From Laedolimicola sp934402125 (GTDB lineage: Bacteria; Bacillota; Clostridia; Lachnospirales; Lachnospiraceae), in NCBI RefSeq assembly GCF_052065835.1, contig NZ_JBQHTG010000001.1, positions 620,001 through 684,000 on the forward strand: a stretch of DNA of 64,000 nt, given 5' to 3'. How positions within the stretch are numbered: position 1 is the first letter of the stretch; each line of letters starts with the position of its first letter. Below, one piece after another: positions 1 through 9,500 of this stretch. A program made the translations under genes and the position numbers. The notes beneath the pieces are model-generated. The model had not been told where the DNA came from and ran no database searches. It saw only the letters and a program-made list of their open reading frames with translations.

Positions 1-591
1 GCCGGTATCGCTATCATCAAGCTGATGATGAGCATGGGCCTGAAAAATGTTATCATGACCGACCGCAAGGGCGCCATCTACGAGGGCCGCGAAGGTCTGA
101 ACCCCATCAAGGAGGAGATTGCCGCAGTTACCAACCGGAACATGGAGAAGGGTACCCTGGCTGAGGTGATCAAGGGCGCAGACGTATTCGTCGGCGTATC
201 CGCGCCGGGCGTTCTGACCAAGGAAATGGTTTCCACCATGGCAAAGGATGCTATCATCTTCGCATGCGCAAACCCGACTCCGGAGATTTTCCCGGACGAG
301 GCTAAGGCTGCAGGCGCCGCAGTCGTATCCACCGGCCGCAGCGATTTTCCGAACCAGGTCAACAATGTTCTGGCTTTCCCGGGTATCTTCCGCGGAGCTC
401 TGGACGTTCGCGCATCCGATATCAACGACGAGATGAAGATCGCCGCTGCACGCGCTATCGCTTCCCTGGTATCCGATGAAGAGCTGAACGCAGACTATAT
501 CCTGCCGGCAGCCTTCGATTCCAGACTGAAGGATTGTGTCGCTAAGGCTGTAGCCAAGGCTGCAAAAGAGAGCGGCGTAGCTCGTATCTAA
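1..591 (+). CDS. NAD(P)-dependent malic enzyme, C-terminal part
   Basis: The open frame runs in from the window edge, so the N-terminus is missing and about 196 residues are present. Malic enzyme converts malate to pyruvate and CO2 with reduction of NAD(P) in the cytoplasm. The visible part is the NAD-binding domain: a beta strand ending in a TDRKG motif, then VFVGVSAPGVLT, the FACANPTPEI segment and the STGRSDFPNQVNN segment that is hallmark for bacterial malic enzymes. It ends at a TAA followed by a strong hairpin terminator. Codons are GC-rich, as in a well-expressed core gene. Cofactor preference cannot be read here. Confidence 0.93.
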   Translation, partial: AGIAIIKLMMSMGLKNVIMTDRKGAIYEGREGLNPIKEEIAAVTNRNMEKGTLAEVIKGADVFVGVSAPGVLTKEMVSTMAKDAIIFACANPTPEIFPDEAKAAGAAVVSTGRSDFPNQVNNVLAFPGIFRGALDVRASDINDEMKIAAARAIASLVSDEELNADYILPAAFDSRLKDCVAKAVAKAAKESGVARI

Positions 592-630
592 TATCGGCAA
601 TTACGTTTACTGGATAAACTCATCAAAGAA

Positions 631-677
631 AAACCGCAGGAATTCCGGCTATTTAGCCAGGTGTCCTGCGGTTTTTT
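631..677. terminator. Bidirectional terminator between malic enzyme and sigma factor genes
   Basis: An 8-bp stem (CCGCAGGA / TCCTGCGG) is flanked by an A tract on the left and a T tract on the right, so it can stop transcription from both convergent genes. Confidence 0.85.
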
Positions 678-691
678 CGTGTCAGATTTTC

Positions 692-2461
692 TCATTTTAT
701 CGTGTACACATATTTCTGCTCCCAGGTTTTGATTACCTTATCCACGCGAACCATAGTTTTTTCCGGCACTTCCTCCCCCGGTCCGTATTCCACCGTCAGT
801 TCCTGCCGATATTCAGCGAATTCGCCGTCCAGATACCAGGAAGGAATGAAGGTGCTTCCTGTGGGGTTGAATTCCCATTCACTGCCTGTGAGCTCCAGTT
901 TGCCGGTGTCCTGATTTCTCCGGTAGCTTTTCTGCTCTTCCATATTGCCCCAGCTTATAGAAATAGAACTGAGCTTTGTGTTCTTTTCCAGGGTAATCGG
1001 TTCCACGTACAATGTCACAACCGTTCCTCGGGCTTCCTTGCTTTCTTCTGCATCCTCCGTACCCTGTTCTGTGACCGCCTCTGTTTCTGTCGGATCCCCG
1101 AGTTTTCGCTGTATTTTTACGATATGATAGCGATCCTCTCCCACTTCAAAAGGAATATCGACCTCTTCCGACTCATTTTCCTTCGGAACCGGGATTTCGA
1201 AAAGCGGCCCTTCCGTGCCAAGCTCAGCCTTCAGGCAAACTGCGGGAATCGTCAGCTGATAGGGCTTCCCCTGCTGCGCCTTTACTTCTGCCGTGAAGCT
1301 TCCGCTTCCGTCCAGCCCGTCAAACATCCAGTTTACATAACTCTCTTTTCCCATTTCTTCCGCAGACACGGGCCATTCTCCGAGTCTGCAGACTTTCCAG
1401 ATTCCTTTTGCGTAACACCAGGCGTTCAGCTTCAGGGTATCTTCATCTTCCCAGTCACCGCTCACCACCACGGTACGCTCCTTATGGGTCACGGGCTTGC
1501 CGATCGTATCCAGGTCATCGTATTCTTTCAGCGGAACCATCTGCAGAATTATCGTCTTGTCAAACAGATGCAAAAGGAACTGCTCCTGCGGCTTATAATA
1601 ATGGAAATCCCAATCCAGAATCAGAAGCCCGTTCCGGAGATCCTGACCGCTGGAACCGGAACCACGCAAGTGGGTGCCATCCTCACTTTCCGCCCAGATA
1701 TTCTCACGGACGGTATCAAACCAGTCGTCTTCCTCCGGATGAACGACTGTCATTTTCACATAGAGAGATTGTTCCTGCCAGATGGCATACTCTACCGTAA
1801 TTCTGCCGTATTCGGTCTCCACTTCCAGGGGAAGCGTCGTCCCTCTGTAAATCTCTTCTTCCGCGTCCCGGATCCCCGTCACCGGGTTGAACCGAACCCG
1901 GATGACAGCCGCCGCGCAGGCTCCCAGAATTCCCAGTGCTGCCAGAACCATCAATGCCAGCCGAAGCTTTCTGATGCTTCGCTGTTGCCGCTTTTTCACG
2001 GTTTCCACAGGCAGGTGCATGGCTTCGGCGATCTCCCGGCAGGTCAGGCCATCGTAATACTGCATCCGGATCATCCGGCTGTCCTGCTCCTTGAGCTTGC
2101 CAAGGGCCTGCTCCAGCGCCTCCCGGTTCAGAATCGCATTCTCGCCGCTGGCATCCGCGGCCTCCTCCAGCATTTCCAGAGGAACCATGCTCTGCTTCCC
2201 ATTCTGTGCCGCCATCCGGATGGCTTTTCGCTTGGCAATCACATAGAGATATGCTTTGATCGTCCCCTTTTCCGTCCGGAACCGCTCCCGGTTTCCATAA
2301 AAATCCGCAAAGGTCTCCTGTACACACTCCCGGATATCCTCCGGATTCGTCAGATACAGCCGGCAGGCGCTCCACAGAAGGCCCATATATTGTTCCATCA
2401 GAAGGCTCATGCCCTCCTCCGGGTTTTGATCCAGCAGGTGCAGAAGTTTTTGGTCGGTCAT
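692..2461 (-). CDS. ECF-type sigma factor fused to a membrane anchor and extracytoplasmic domain
   Basis: A 589-residue protein. Residues about 20-85 form sigma region 2 and 115-168 form region 4, with the helix-turn-helix around LTCREIAEAMHLPVETVKKR. A hydrophobic segment at about 167-187 follows directly, and the remaining 400 residues have no cytoplasmic character. They look like a beta-rich ectodomain and include an acidic T/E-rich stretch. Ordinary ECF sigmas end at about 180 residues and are held by a separate anti-sigma factor. Here sensor and sigma appear joined, so the sigma domain would sit at the membrane. A GAGGAGG ribosome site supports the ATG. No anti-sigma gene is adjacent. 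The target regulon is unknown. Confidence 0.8.
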   Translation of the reverse strand: MTDQKLLHLLDQNPEEGMSLLMEQYMGLLWSACRLYLTNPEDIRECVQETFADFYGNRERFRTEKGTIKAYLYVIAKRKAIRMAAQNGKQSMVPLEMLEEAADASGENAILNREALEQALGKLKEQDSRMIRMQYYDGLTCREIAEAMHLPVETVKKRQQRSIRKLRLALMVLAALGILGACAAAVIRVRFNPVTGIRDAEEEIYRGTTLPLEVETEYGRITVEYAIWQEQSLYVKMTVVHPEEDDWFDTVRENIWAESEDGTHLRGSGSSGQDLRNGLLILDWDFHYYKPQEQFLLHLFDKTIILQMVPLKEYDDLDTIGKPVTHKERTVVVSGDWEDEDTLKLNAWCYAKGIWKVCRLGEWPVSAEEMGKESYVNWMFDGLDGSGSFTAEVKAQQGKPYQLTIPAVCLKAELGTEGPLFEIPVPKENESEEVDIPFEVGEDRYHIVKIQRKLGDPTETEAVTEQGTEDAEESKEARGTVVTLYVEPITLEKNTKLSSISISWGNMEEQKSYRRNQDTGKLELTGSEWEFNPTGSTFIPSWYLDGEFAEYRQELTVEYGPGEEVPEKTMVRVDKVIKTWEQKYVYTIK

Positions 2462-2532
2462 TGGGGTGCCTCCTCTCTCGATCTCTCTTTATTATATTAT
2501 TGCAGAAAGAGCGCAGTTTGGGGACATTTTTT

Positions 2533-3567
2533 TTAACATTCTACTGCTACCTTAATTACACCGTCTCTCTTATTTTCAAAGAGCTCATAGGCTTCCTCGA
2601 TTCTGCTTAAGGGATAGGTGTGGGTGATAAGCGGCTCTGTGTCCAATTTGCCCTCTGCAATCAGCCGCAATGTTTCTTCACAGTCACAGCCGTCCACCCC
2701 GCCGGTTTTAAAAGTAAGGTTCTTACCATACATATCCGGAAGCGGAAGGATCTGCGCCTGATCGTAAAGAGCAACCACCGTCACCAGACCATTGGGTCTT
2801 GCGCATTCCCAGGCCAGACGGAAGGTGGCTTCCGCTCCCGCAACCTCCAGCACAACGTCAGCTCCCCCGTGCTCGCTGTTTGCCCGGACAAACGCTTCGC
2901 ATTCCTCCGGCGAAACTGTCAGAACCTCCGGATAATGCTGCCGGATAAACTGCAAGCGGTTTTCCTCCTTTTCACACACGATAATCCGCCTGGGGTTCTT
3001 CAGCATTACGGAAAGCAGGGTACAGATACCGGTGGGGCCTGCTCCGATAATCAGCACCGTGTCCTCCTCCGAGATCTCCGAAATCCGCGCCGCCCAGTAA
3101 CCGGTTGCCAGAACATCGCCCACCAGCAGCGCCTGCCGGTCCGTAACGCCCTCCGGAATCTTATTCAGTCCCTGATCCGCAAAGGGTACACGCACATATT
3201 CTGCCTGGCCGCCGTCTATCCGGCAGCCCAGCGCCCAGCCGCCATTTTCATCTGTGCAGTTATTTACATACCCCTTCTTACAGAAAAAACACTCTCCGCA
3301 GAAAGTCTCCACGTTTACCGTCACCCGATCTCCCGGTTTTACCCCGGCAACTGCATTTCCAACCTCCTCCACAATTCCCACCATCTCATGGCCGACCGTG
3401 ATCCCGGGAACCGCCCGCGGAACGCTGCCATGCTTGATATGCAGATCGCTGGAGCAGATACTGGCCAGCGTCACTTTGACAATGGCGTCCCGCTCATGCA
3501 GCAGAGTCGGTTTGGGTTTTTCCCTCAATTCAAATTTTCCTTTTGAAACGTAAGTATACGCCTGCAT
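2533..3567 (-). CDS. Zinc-dependent alcohol dehydrogenase (MDR family)
   Basis: A 344-residue medium-chain dehydrogenase, the usual length for the family. It shows the catalytic zinc ligands C38 and H60-E61 (in GHEMVGIVEEVG), the structural zinc cysteines C90, C93, C96 and C104, and a Rossmann motif GAGPTG at 175-180. Such enzymes oxidise alcohols or polyols with NAD(P). The substrate cannot be read from sequence: sorbitol, threonine and simple alcohol dehydrogenases all share this layout. The gene stands alone, divergent from the MATE transporter gene across a 170-bp intergenic stretch. Confidence 0.88.
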   Translation of the reverse strand: MQAYTYVSKGKFELREKPKPTLLHERDAIVKVTLASICSSDLHIKHGSVPRAVPGITVGHEMVGIVEEVGNAVAGVKPGDRVTVNVETFCGECFFCKKGYVNNCTDENGGWALGCRIDGGQAEYVRVPFADQGLNKIPEGVTDRQALLVGDVLATGYWAARISEISEEDTVLIIGAGPTGICTLLSVMLKNPRRIIVCEKEENRLQFIRQHYPEVLTVSPEECEAFVRANSEHGGADVVLEVAGAEATFRLAWECARPNGLVTVVALYDQAQILPLPDMYGKNLTFKTGGVDGCDCEETLRLIAEGKLDTEPLITHTYPLSRIEEAYELFENKRDGVIKVAVEC

Positions 3568-3737
3568 GATTCTATTTCCCCCCTTGTATACAAAGCTGTT
3601 CTTTCATAGATCATACTATTTTCGCATGGCTTTGTAAAGGAATACCATATTTTCTTCTATTCCAAAGAGTGCTATACTGTCTGTATCTGCGGCGGACTTG
3701 GGAACGGCTGCCGCTCTGATTTAAAGGTGGTTGAAAA

Positions 3738-5096
3738 ATGAAACGAATTGATTTTGAAAATGGAACTATTACAGAAAACATTCTGCAGGCCGCGCTGCCC
3801 ATGCTGGTGGCACAGCTTTTAAGCCTGCTCTATAACATTGTGGATCGAATCTATATCGCCCGTATCCCGGAAGTGGGAACGGCGGCTCTGGGAGCTGTAG
3901 GGCTGTGCTTTCCGATTATTGTCATCATCACAGCCTTCAGCAATCTCTTCGGAACCGGCGGCGCGCCTCTGTTCTCCATTGCCCGGGGACAGAAGGATCG
4001 AAAGCAGGCAGAAAACATTCTCCATACTGCTTTCTTCCTCTTATCAGTCTGTGCTGTCCTTCTGATGACAATCGGCCTTCTCTTTGCCCGGCCTATCCTG
4101 ATCCTGTTCGGCGCTTCCGACAGCGCCCTTACCTACGCGTATCCCTACCTGATGATCTATCTTCTGGGAACCTTTCCCTCTATGATCACCACGGGAATGA
4201 ATTCCTTCATCAACGCCCAGGGTTATTCCACCACCGGTATGCTTTCCGTTATCATCGGTGCTGTGTCCAATCTGGTGCTGGATCCGCTGTTCATCTTCGT
4301 ATTTCGGCTTGGGGCAACAGGCGCTGCCATTGCCACTGTTTTGTCGCAGCTTTTCTCCGCTGTCTTTGTCCTGTATTTTTTGCGAAAAAAAGCGGACTAC
4401 CGGGTCCGTTTCCTGACGGTTCCGGAAATCCGCGCCTGCGGCTCCTGCGCTGCCAACATTGTCAGCCTGGGAACCGCCGGTTTTATCATGCAGCTTACCA
4501 ACAGCCTGGTCAGCATCTGCTGCAACAGTGTGCTCTCTGTCACAGGCGGAGATATCTACATCTCTGTTATGACTATCATTTCCAGCATCCGCCAGATGGT
4601 AGAGACGCCGATTCACGCCATGACCGAGGGTTCTTCCCCGATTATCAGCTATAATTACGGCGCCCAGCGTCCGGACCGCGTCCGGCAGGCCGGAGTCACC
4701 ATGGCTGTCCTGGCGCTTATCTATACTCTGGGAATGTGGCTTGTCATTCTCTTTGCGCCCCATTTTCTCATCAGCATTTTCAGCTCTGATGAGAGTCTTC
4801 TGACCGATACCATTCCTGCCATGAAGCTGTATTTTTCCGCCTTTATCTTCATGCTGCTCCAGTATGTGGGACAGACCATGTTCAAATCTCTGGGAAAGAA
4901 AAAACAGGCTGTCTTTTTCTCCCTACTCCGCAAGGTCATCATCGTTGTGCCCCTGACTTATCTTTTTCCCTACGGAATGGGCCTGGGTACCAATGGGGTC
5001 TTCCTGGCGGAACCGGTCAGCAATGTCATCGGCGGCAGTATCTGCTTTTTCGTAATGCTGGCGACGGTCCTTCCGGAACTACGGCAGATGCGGTGA
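3738..5096 (+). CDS. MATE family efflux transporter
   Basis: A 452-residue protein with about 12 hydrophobic segments arranged as two repeats of six, typical of the MATE (multi-antimicrobial extrusion) family. These antiporters export drugs or metabolites using a Na+ or H+ gradient. The N-terminus (NGTITENILQAALPMLVAQLLS) and the internal MTEGSSPIISYNYGAQ segment are characteristic of the NorM/VmrA branch in clostridia. An AAGGTGG ribosome site lies 7 bp before the ATG. The gene ends 5 bp from the convergent AAA+ gene with no obvious terminator between them. The substrate is unknown. Confidence 0.9.
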   Translation: MKRIDFENGTITENILQAALPMLVAQLLSLLYNIVDRIYIARIPEVGTAALGAVGLCFPIIVIITAFSNLFGTGGAPLFSIARGQKDRKQAENILHTAFFLLSVCAVLLMTIGLLFARPILILFGASDSALTYAYPYLMIYLLGTFPSMITTGMNSFINAQGYSTTGMLSVIIGAVSNLVLDPLFIFVFRLGATGAAIATVLSQLFSAVFVLYFLRKKADYRVRFLTVPEIRACGSCAANIVSLGTAGFIMQLTNSLVSICCNSVLSVTGGDIYISVMTIISSIRQMVETPIHAMTEGSSPIISYNYGAQRPDRVRQAGVTMAVLALIYTLGMWLVILFAPHFLISIFSSDESLLTDTIPAMKLYFSAFIFMLLQYVGQTMFKSLGKKKQAVFFSLLRKVIIVVPLTYLFPYGMGLGTNGVFLAEPVSNVIGGSICFFVMLATVLPELRQMR

Positions 5097-5101
5097 GCCT
5101 C

Positions 5102-6589
5102 CTACCCCAGCAGTTCTCTCACCATCTGCCCATCAAAGCGGACTGCCTTCACCCCGTTTACCTCGATCTGGTATAATGCGTTGGCCGCAATATGCTCGGC
5201 CGCCTGCTCCAGATCCCGGATTCCGGTGGTATCCGCGTACTTGGCAATGACCGCGTCCAGTCCCTCCGGCGTCACCAGACACTCGTCCTCCCTAAGGCTC
5301 ATGCGCTTCAGTACCTTCGGCAGCGCAAACTTCGAGAAAATCACCTTTTTCTCCTCCTCCGTATAATCCGGAATATCAATCACAGCAAAGCGGGACATGA
5401 GCGGAGCGCTGATCTGGCTCTTGTCATTGGCTGTGGCGATGGGGTACACGCCTACCGTCGGCACCATACACTCCATATAGTTGTCCGTGAAGCCCAGGTT
5501 ATCCAGCAGGGTCAGCAGAACGTCCGCCGGATTTCCGTTGCCCTTTCCGGCATTGGCCTTATCCAGCTCATTGATGATGAACACCAGATTGGACTCGCCC
5601 GACATGGAAAAGGCCTCCATGATGATACCCGGCTTCGCATTTGCATAGACCCGGGAGCTTCCGGTCAGCTGCTCCGGATCATTGATAGAGCTCATATCCA
5701 GGGTTGTCCAGGGCAGCTTCAGAATCCGGGCTACCGCATAGGCTATCTGGGATTTTCCGGTTCCGGCAGGTCCCACCAGAAGCAGGCCGTAAGCTGGAAG
5801 CGTATGGGTACGGTTAATCTGGATAATCGTCTCGATGATACGCTGCTTTACCTTCTCCATGCCATAAAGCTCTTCGTCCAGAATCCGGCGGGCCTCCTTC
5901 GGATCAATGGCTTCGAAATAATTGCTTTTCCACTGGATATTCATCATGATAGACAGGGCTCTCTGCGCATGACGCTTCTCCTCGGGAGACACCTCATGGG
6001 AGCGGGCTACCGCCAGGTTTCTCCGGGCCCAGAGCTGGATATTATCCGGCAGCGTCCGGCCCGCACAGGTCATAAAATCCGTAATGCTCTGGAGGCTGGT
6101 CAGCTTCATATCGTCTCCGGCTTCCTCCTGATCCTCATCTTTTTCTTCCTCTGAGGGCGCATTGCTGGCAAAAAGCCGGTCGATCATAAACTGCAGGAAG
6201 CCGTCCTCCGCGGAAAGCTTCGTTCCTCCGCCAAAGGCTGTCTCACGGATTTTATATACTGCATACCCGTCCTCCCGGTTGACTCCGGACAGGCGCACAT
6301 GGATCTGGTGCTCGCCCAGCCATTTGATCAGGCTTACAAAACGGGCGTCAATCAGCAGAATATCCGCATTGAATTTGCCGTCCTCCTCCTTAAACTCAAA
6401 GGCCGTCTGCTTGGCCGGATTGGTGAACACGCCACAGGAATGATGCTCCCACCGGCGCTTTTGATTGTCCAGCAGCAGAATCGGTTTTTCCGCGCTGGCT
6501 TCTCTCTCATTGGTGCGATATGTGGTATAGGTGCATGCAGGCTCCTTTTGCGCTCCCGCAGGCGCACTGTTAAAATCAAATACTGGCAT
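5102..6589 (-). CDS. Lon-type AAA+ ATPase lacking a protease domain
   Basis: The start is set at the ATG at 6589, because AAGGAGGAGC lies just before it. An in-frame upstream ATG at 6613 has no comparable site. This gives 495 residues. The N-terminal 230 residues are not recognised. The ATPase follows with a Lon-like entry (LDEELYGMEKVKQRI), Walker A GPAGTGKS, Walker B FIINELDKA and a Lon-like sensor-2 region (TTGIRDLEQ). The protein ends there, so the Lon Ser-Lys protease domain is absent. It overlaps addA by 14 bp and probably belongs to the addBA operon, which suggests a role in handling DNA-repair complexes. That role is inference only. Confidence 0.8.
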   Translation of the reverse strand: MPVFDFNSAPAGAQKEPACTYTTYRTNEREASAEKPILLLDNQKRRWEHHSCGVFTNPAKQTAFEFKEEDGKFNADILLIDARFVSLIKWLGEHQIHVRLSGVNREDGYAVYKIRETAFGGGTKLSAEDGFLQFMIDRLFASNAPSEEEKDEDQEEAGDDMKLTSLQSITDFMTCAGRTLPDNIQLWARRNLAVARSHEVSPEEKRHAQRALSIMMNIQWKSNYFEAIDPKEARRILDEELYGMEKVKQRIIETIIQINRTHTLPAYGLLLVGPAGTGKSQIAYAVARILKLPWTTLDMSSINDPEQLTGSSRVYANAKPGIIMEAFSMSGESNLVFIINELDKANAGKGNGNPADVLLTLLDNLGFTDNYMECMVPTVGVYPIATANDKSQISAPLMSRFAVIDIPDYTEEEKKVIFSKFALPKVLKRMSLREDECLVTPEGLDAVIAKYADTTGIRDLEQAAEHIAANALYQIEVNGVKAVRFDGQMVRELLG

Positions 6590-9500
6590 TTTGCTCCTCC
6601 TTTTTGCAGTCATTTTTGTCTACTTGAATCTCTTCTTTCAGGCAGAAAGAATAGATGATCTTTTCCTTCACCCGTTTTCCGGTGAGCCGTTCCAGAGTCA
6701 GCTCATAATAATCCAGCTGCTTCTTATATTTTTTCAGAAGTTCTCCACCGTCCTTCACGAAATCTGTCTTATAATCCACAACCACGATCTCGTTTTCCCC
6801 ATTTTCATTTTTTTCATAAAAATAGGCGTCGATAATTCCCTGAATGAGAACCGGTTCGTCGCTGTCGCAGCCCATTTCCAGTTCCCTGGCAGGCAGCTGA
6901 ATCACAAAGGGCTGCTCCGTATGGAATTCCTTCCGTTCCCGGGCCGCCGTCATGCGCTTCGCCAGAGGCGTCTGCGCAAAGGCGTAAATATCATAGGGAC
7001 GCACCACATCGGCCTGTTCCCGGGTCATTTTTCCAATTTCTACCAGGTGTTCCAGACCTTCCTTTACTTTTTCGGAATGGTAGAGGCCCCGGAAATCTAG
7101 ACACTCCAGCGCCCGATGATAAGCCGTACCTCTGGCGGCTCCGCTGACCGGCTCCTGTTCCGACATAAACCGCGGAATATACGGGACCAGATCTTCCGCC
7201 GGATAGAGCAGGGTATCCTCGTCCTCTTCTTCGGTCTGTCCCAACCGTTTCAGCTCCGACACGCTGAATTTTCCCTGCGGGGCCATGTCTTCCTGCCAAG
7301 GATACCGATAGGATAACTGTTCTTCCAGCTTCCCGGCGTAATCCGGATCCGCCCCCGGAAGATCCTCCGGATGCAGGAAGGCCGCCTTCTGCTCCTCCTG
7401 CACCATCTGCCGCAGCAGAACTTCCTCTGTCGTATCCTCCAGTGTCACCTTTCCGACCGCAAAGGGACTTTCCTCCGATCCGGCTGCCGCCGGAAGCACC
7501 CAGTCCAGATAGGTTCCGGCTGTGGAAATCGTCCGGAAGGACAGGCTTTTCTGCTTTTTCTCCTCCGGCTTCGCCGCGCTTCCCAGCAGAATCAGCTTTT
7601 CCTTCGCCCTGGTAAATGCCACATAGAGAACCCGCAGCTCCTCTCCCAGCATTTCCAGATCCAGCGCCTTCTGCAGCACCCGCTTGGGAAGGGTGGCGGT
7701 GCGGGTGCGGAGTCCGGTGTCTACCCAGTCCACGCCCACGCCCAGCTCCGGGTGGATCACCACCCGGCTTCTGCTGTCCTGCCGGTTAAAGCTTTTACCC
7801 AGGCCTGCCACGATGACAATGGGAAATTCCAGACCTTTGCTCTTATGAATAGTCATGATCCGGACGGCGTCCTCATTTTCTCCCAGGATCCCCGCCTCTC
7901 CGAAATCTTCGTTATAGCTCTGAAGCTGCTCCATATATCGCACAAAATGGAACAGTCCCCGGTAGCTGGTCTTTTCAAAGGCGATGGCGCGCTCAATCAG
8001 CATCCGCACATTGGCCTCCCGCTGGGTTCCCGCGGGCTCCGCCGCCAGGTAATCGCCGTACCCGGTGGTCCTAAGAAGCTCTTCGATCAACTCATGAATG
8101 GGAAGGAATTCGGCGCGTTCCCGGTAAGTCCCAAGCTTCGTATAAAAGCTGCGCAGCTTTTTCTGAAGCTCCTCCTCCCGGTCCGGCTCCTTCTCCTGCT
8201 CCTCCGCGATTCCCGCGTACCGCATACAGGCCTCATGGAACCCGGTCTGTGGATACGCGCTCTTGATCTTCGCCAGCTCCACATCCGTAAAGCCGCCAAT
8301 CATGGATTTCAGCACCGCCGCCAGCGGGATATCCTGTCTGGGATTATCCACGATACGAAGAAGATTCAAAAGGGTCTGAATCTCTATCGTAGTAAAATAT
8401 CCGGTCCGGGATTCCGTATGGGCCGGAATCCCCGCCGCGTTCAGCACCCGGGCGTAGACGTCTCCCCAGCCCGTCAGGCTGCGGAGCAGAATCACAATAT
8501 CGCTGTACCGAACCGGACGGAAGGCTTCCGTCTTTCCGTCCCAGACGCTTCCCTCCGCCATCACTCTGCGGATACAGTCTGCCGCCCCATGAGCCTCCAG
8601 CTCCCGCTCCGTCAGCTCGCTCTGTTCCGGATCCTCTGCCTCCGGCACAGCTTCTTTATTCTTCTCCAGCAAAAGCAATTCCGGCACATTTCCCGTTTTC
8701 TGCTCCGGATCCGGCATTTCCGCCCCCAGATACAGCGCCGCCGCGCTGTCGTAGGTAATTCCGCCCACGGCCTCTGTCATAAGCCTTTCAAAAACGTAGT
8801 TGGTACCCTCCAGCACCTCTCTCCGGCTCCGGAAGTTCTTATGCAGGTCGATCCGGATCTCTGCTCCTCCGTCATTTTTGGGATAGCTATGGTATTTTTC
8901 CATAAAAAGCTCCGGCCTTGCCAGACGGAAACGGTAGATACTCTGCTTTACATCGCCCACCATGAACACATTGGGAACGCCCTGTCCCCGGCTTACGCTG
9001 TTCAGGATAATCTCCTGAATCAGGTTACTGTCCTGATATTCGTCAATCATAATCTGTGCGTACCGGGCGGACAGCTCCCGCGCCGCAGCCGTGGGTACCG
9101 GCCGCAGCCTTCCATTTTCATCGGTCTTCACGTCCTCCACCAGAATCTCCAGGGCCAGGTGCTCCAGATCCGGAAAATCCGCCAGATTTTTCAGACGCTT
9201 CTTTTCCTGATAGCGATCCGCGAATTCTGCCGTCAGGGACAGCAGTACCTCCGTAGCCGGCGCCGCCCTCTGTATCACCTCTAGAACGTCTGCAAGCGGT
9301 GCCGAAATATACTTCTCCTTCAGCTCCTTCAGGCTTTTCTTCATACCGTCCCGGAAAGCCTTGATCTGCTCTTTTCGCTCCTCCTCCACCAGCGGATCCT
9401 TCTTCGTGGACAGCCGCGCGAAGGAAAGCCCCAAAAGCCGCTCCCTAAGCACCTCATAGCCTTTACATTCCTTAAGCTCCTGCACCTGTATCAGATCCGC

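Noticed and set aside
1124..2536. 470-codon plus-strand ORF opposite the sigma factor gene
   Set aside because: It is antisense to a clear sigma-factor reading frame with motifs and a ribosome site. The translation is rich in His, Pro and Arg, as expected of a shadow.
7371..9284. 637-codon plus-strand ORF opposite addA
   Set aside because: Antisense to conserved helicase motifs, without ribosome site or domain.
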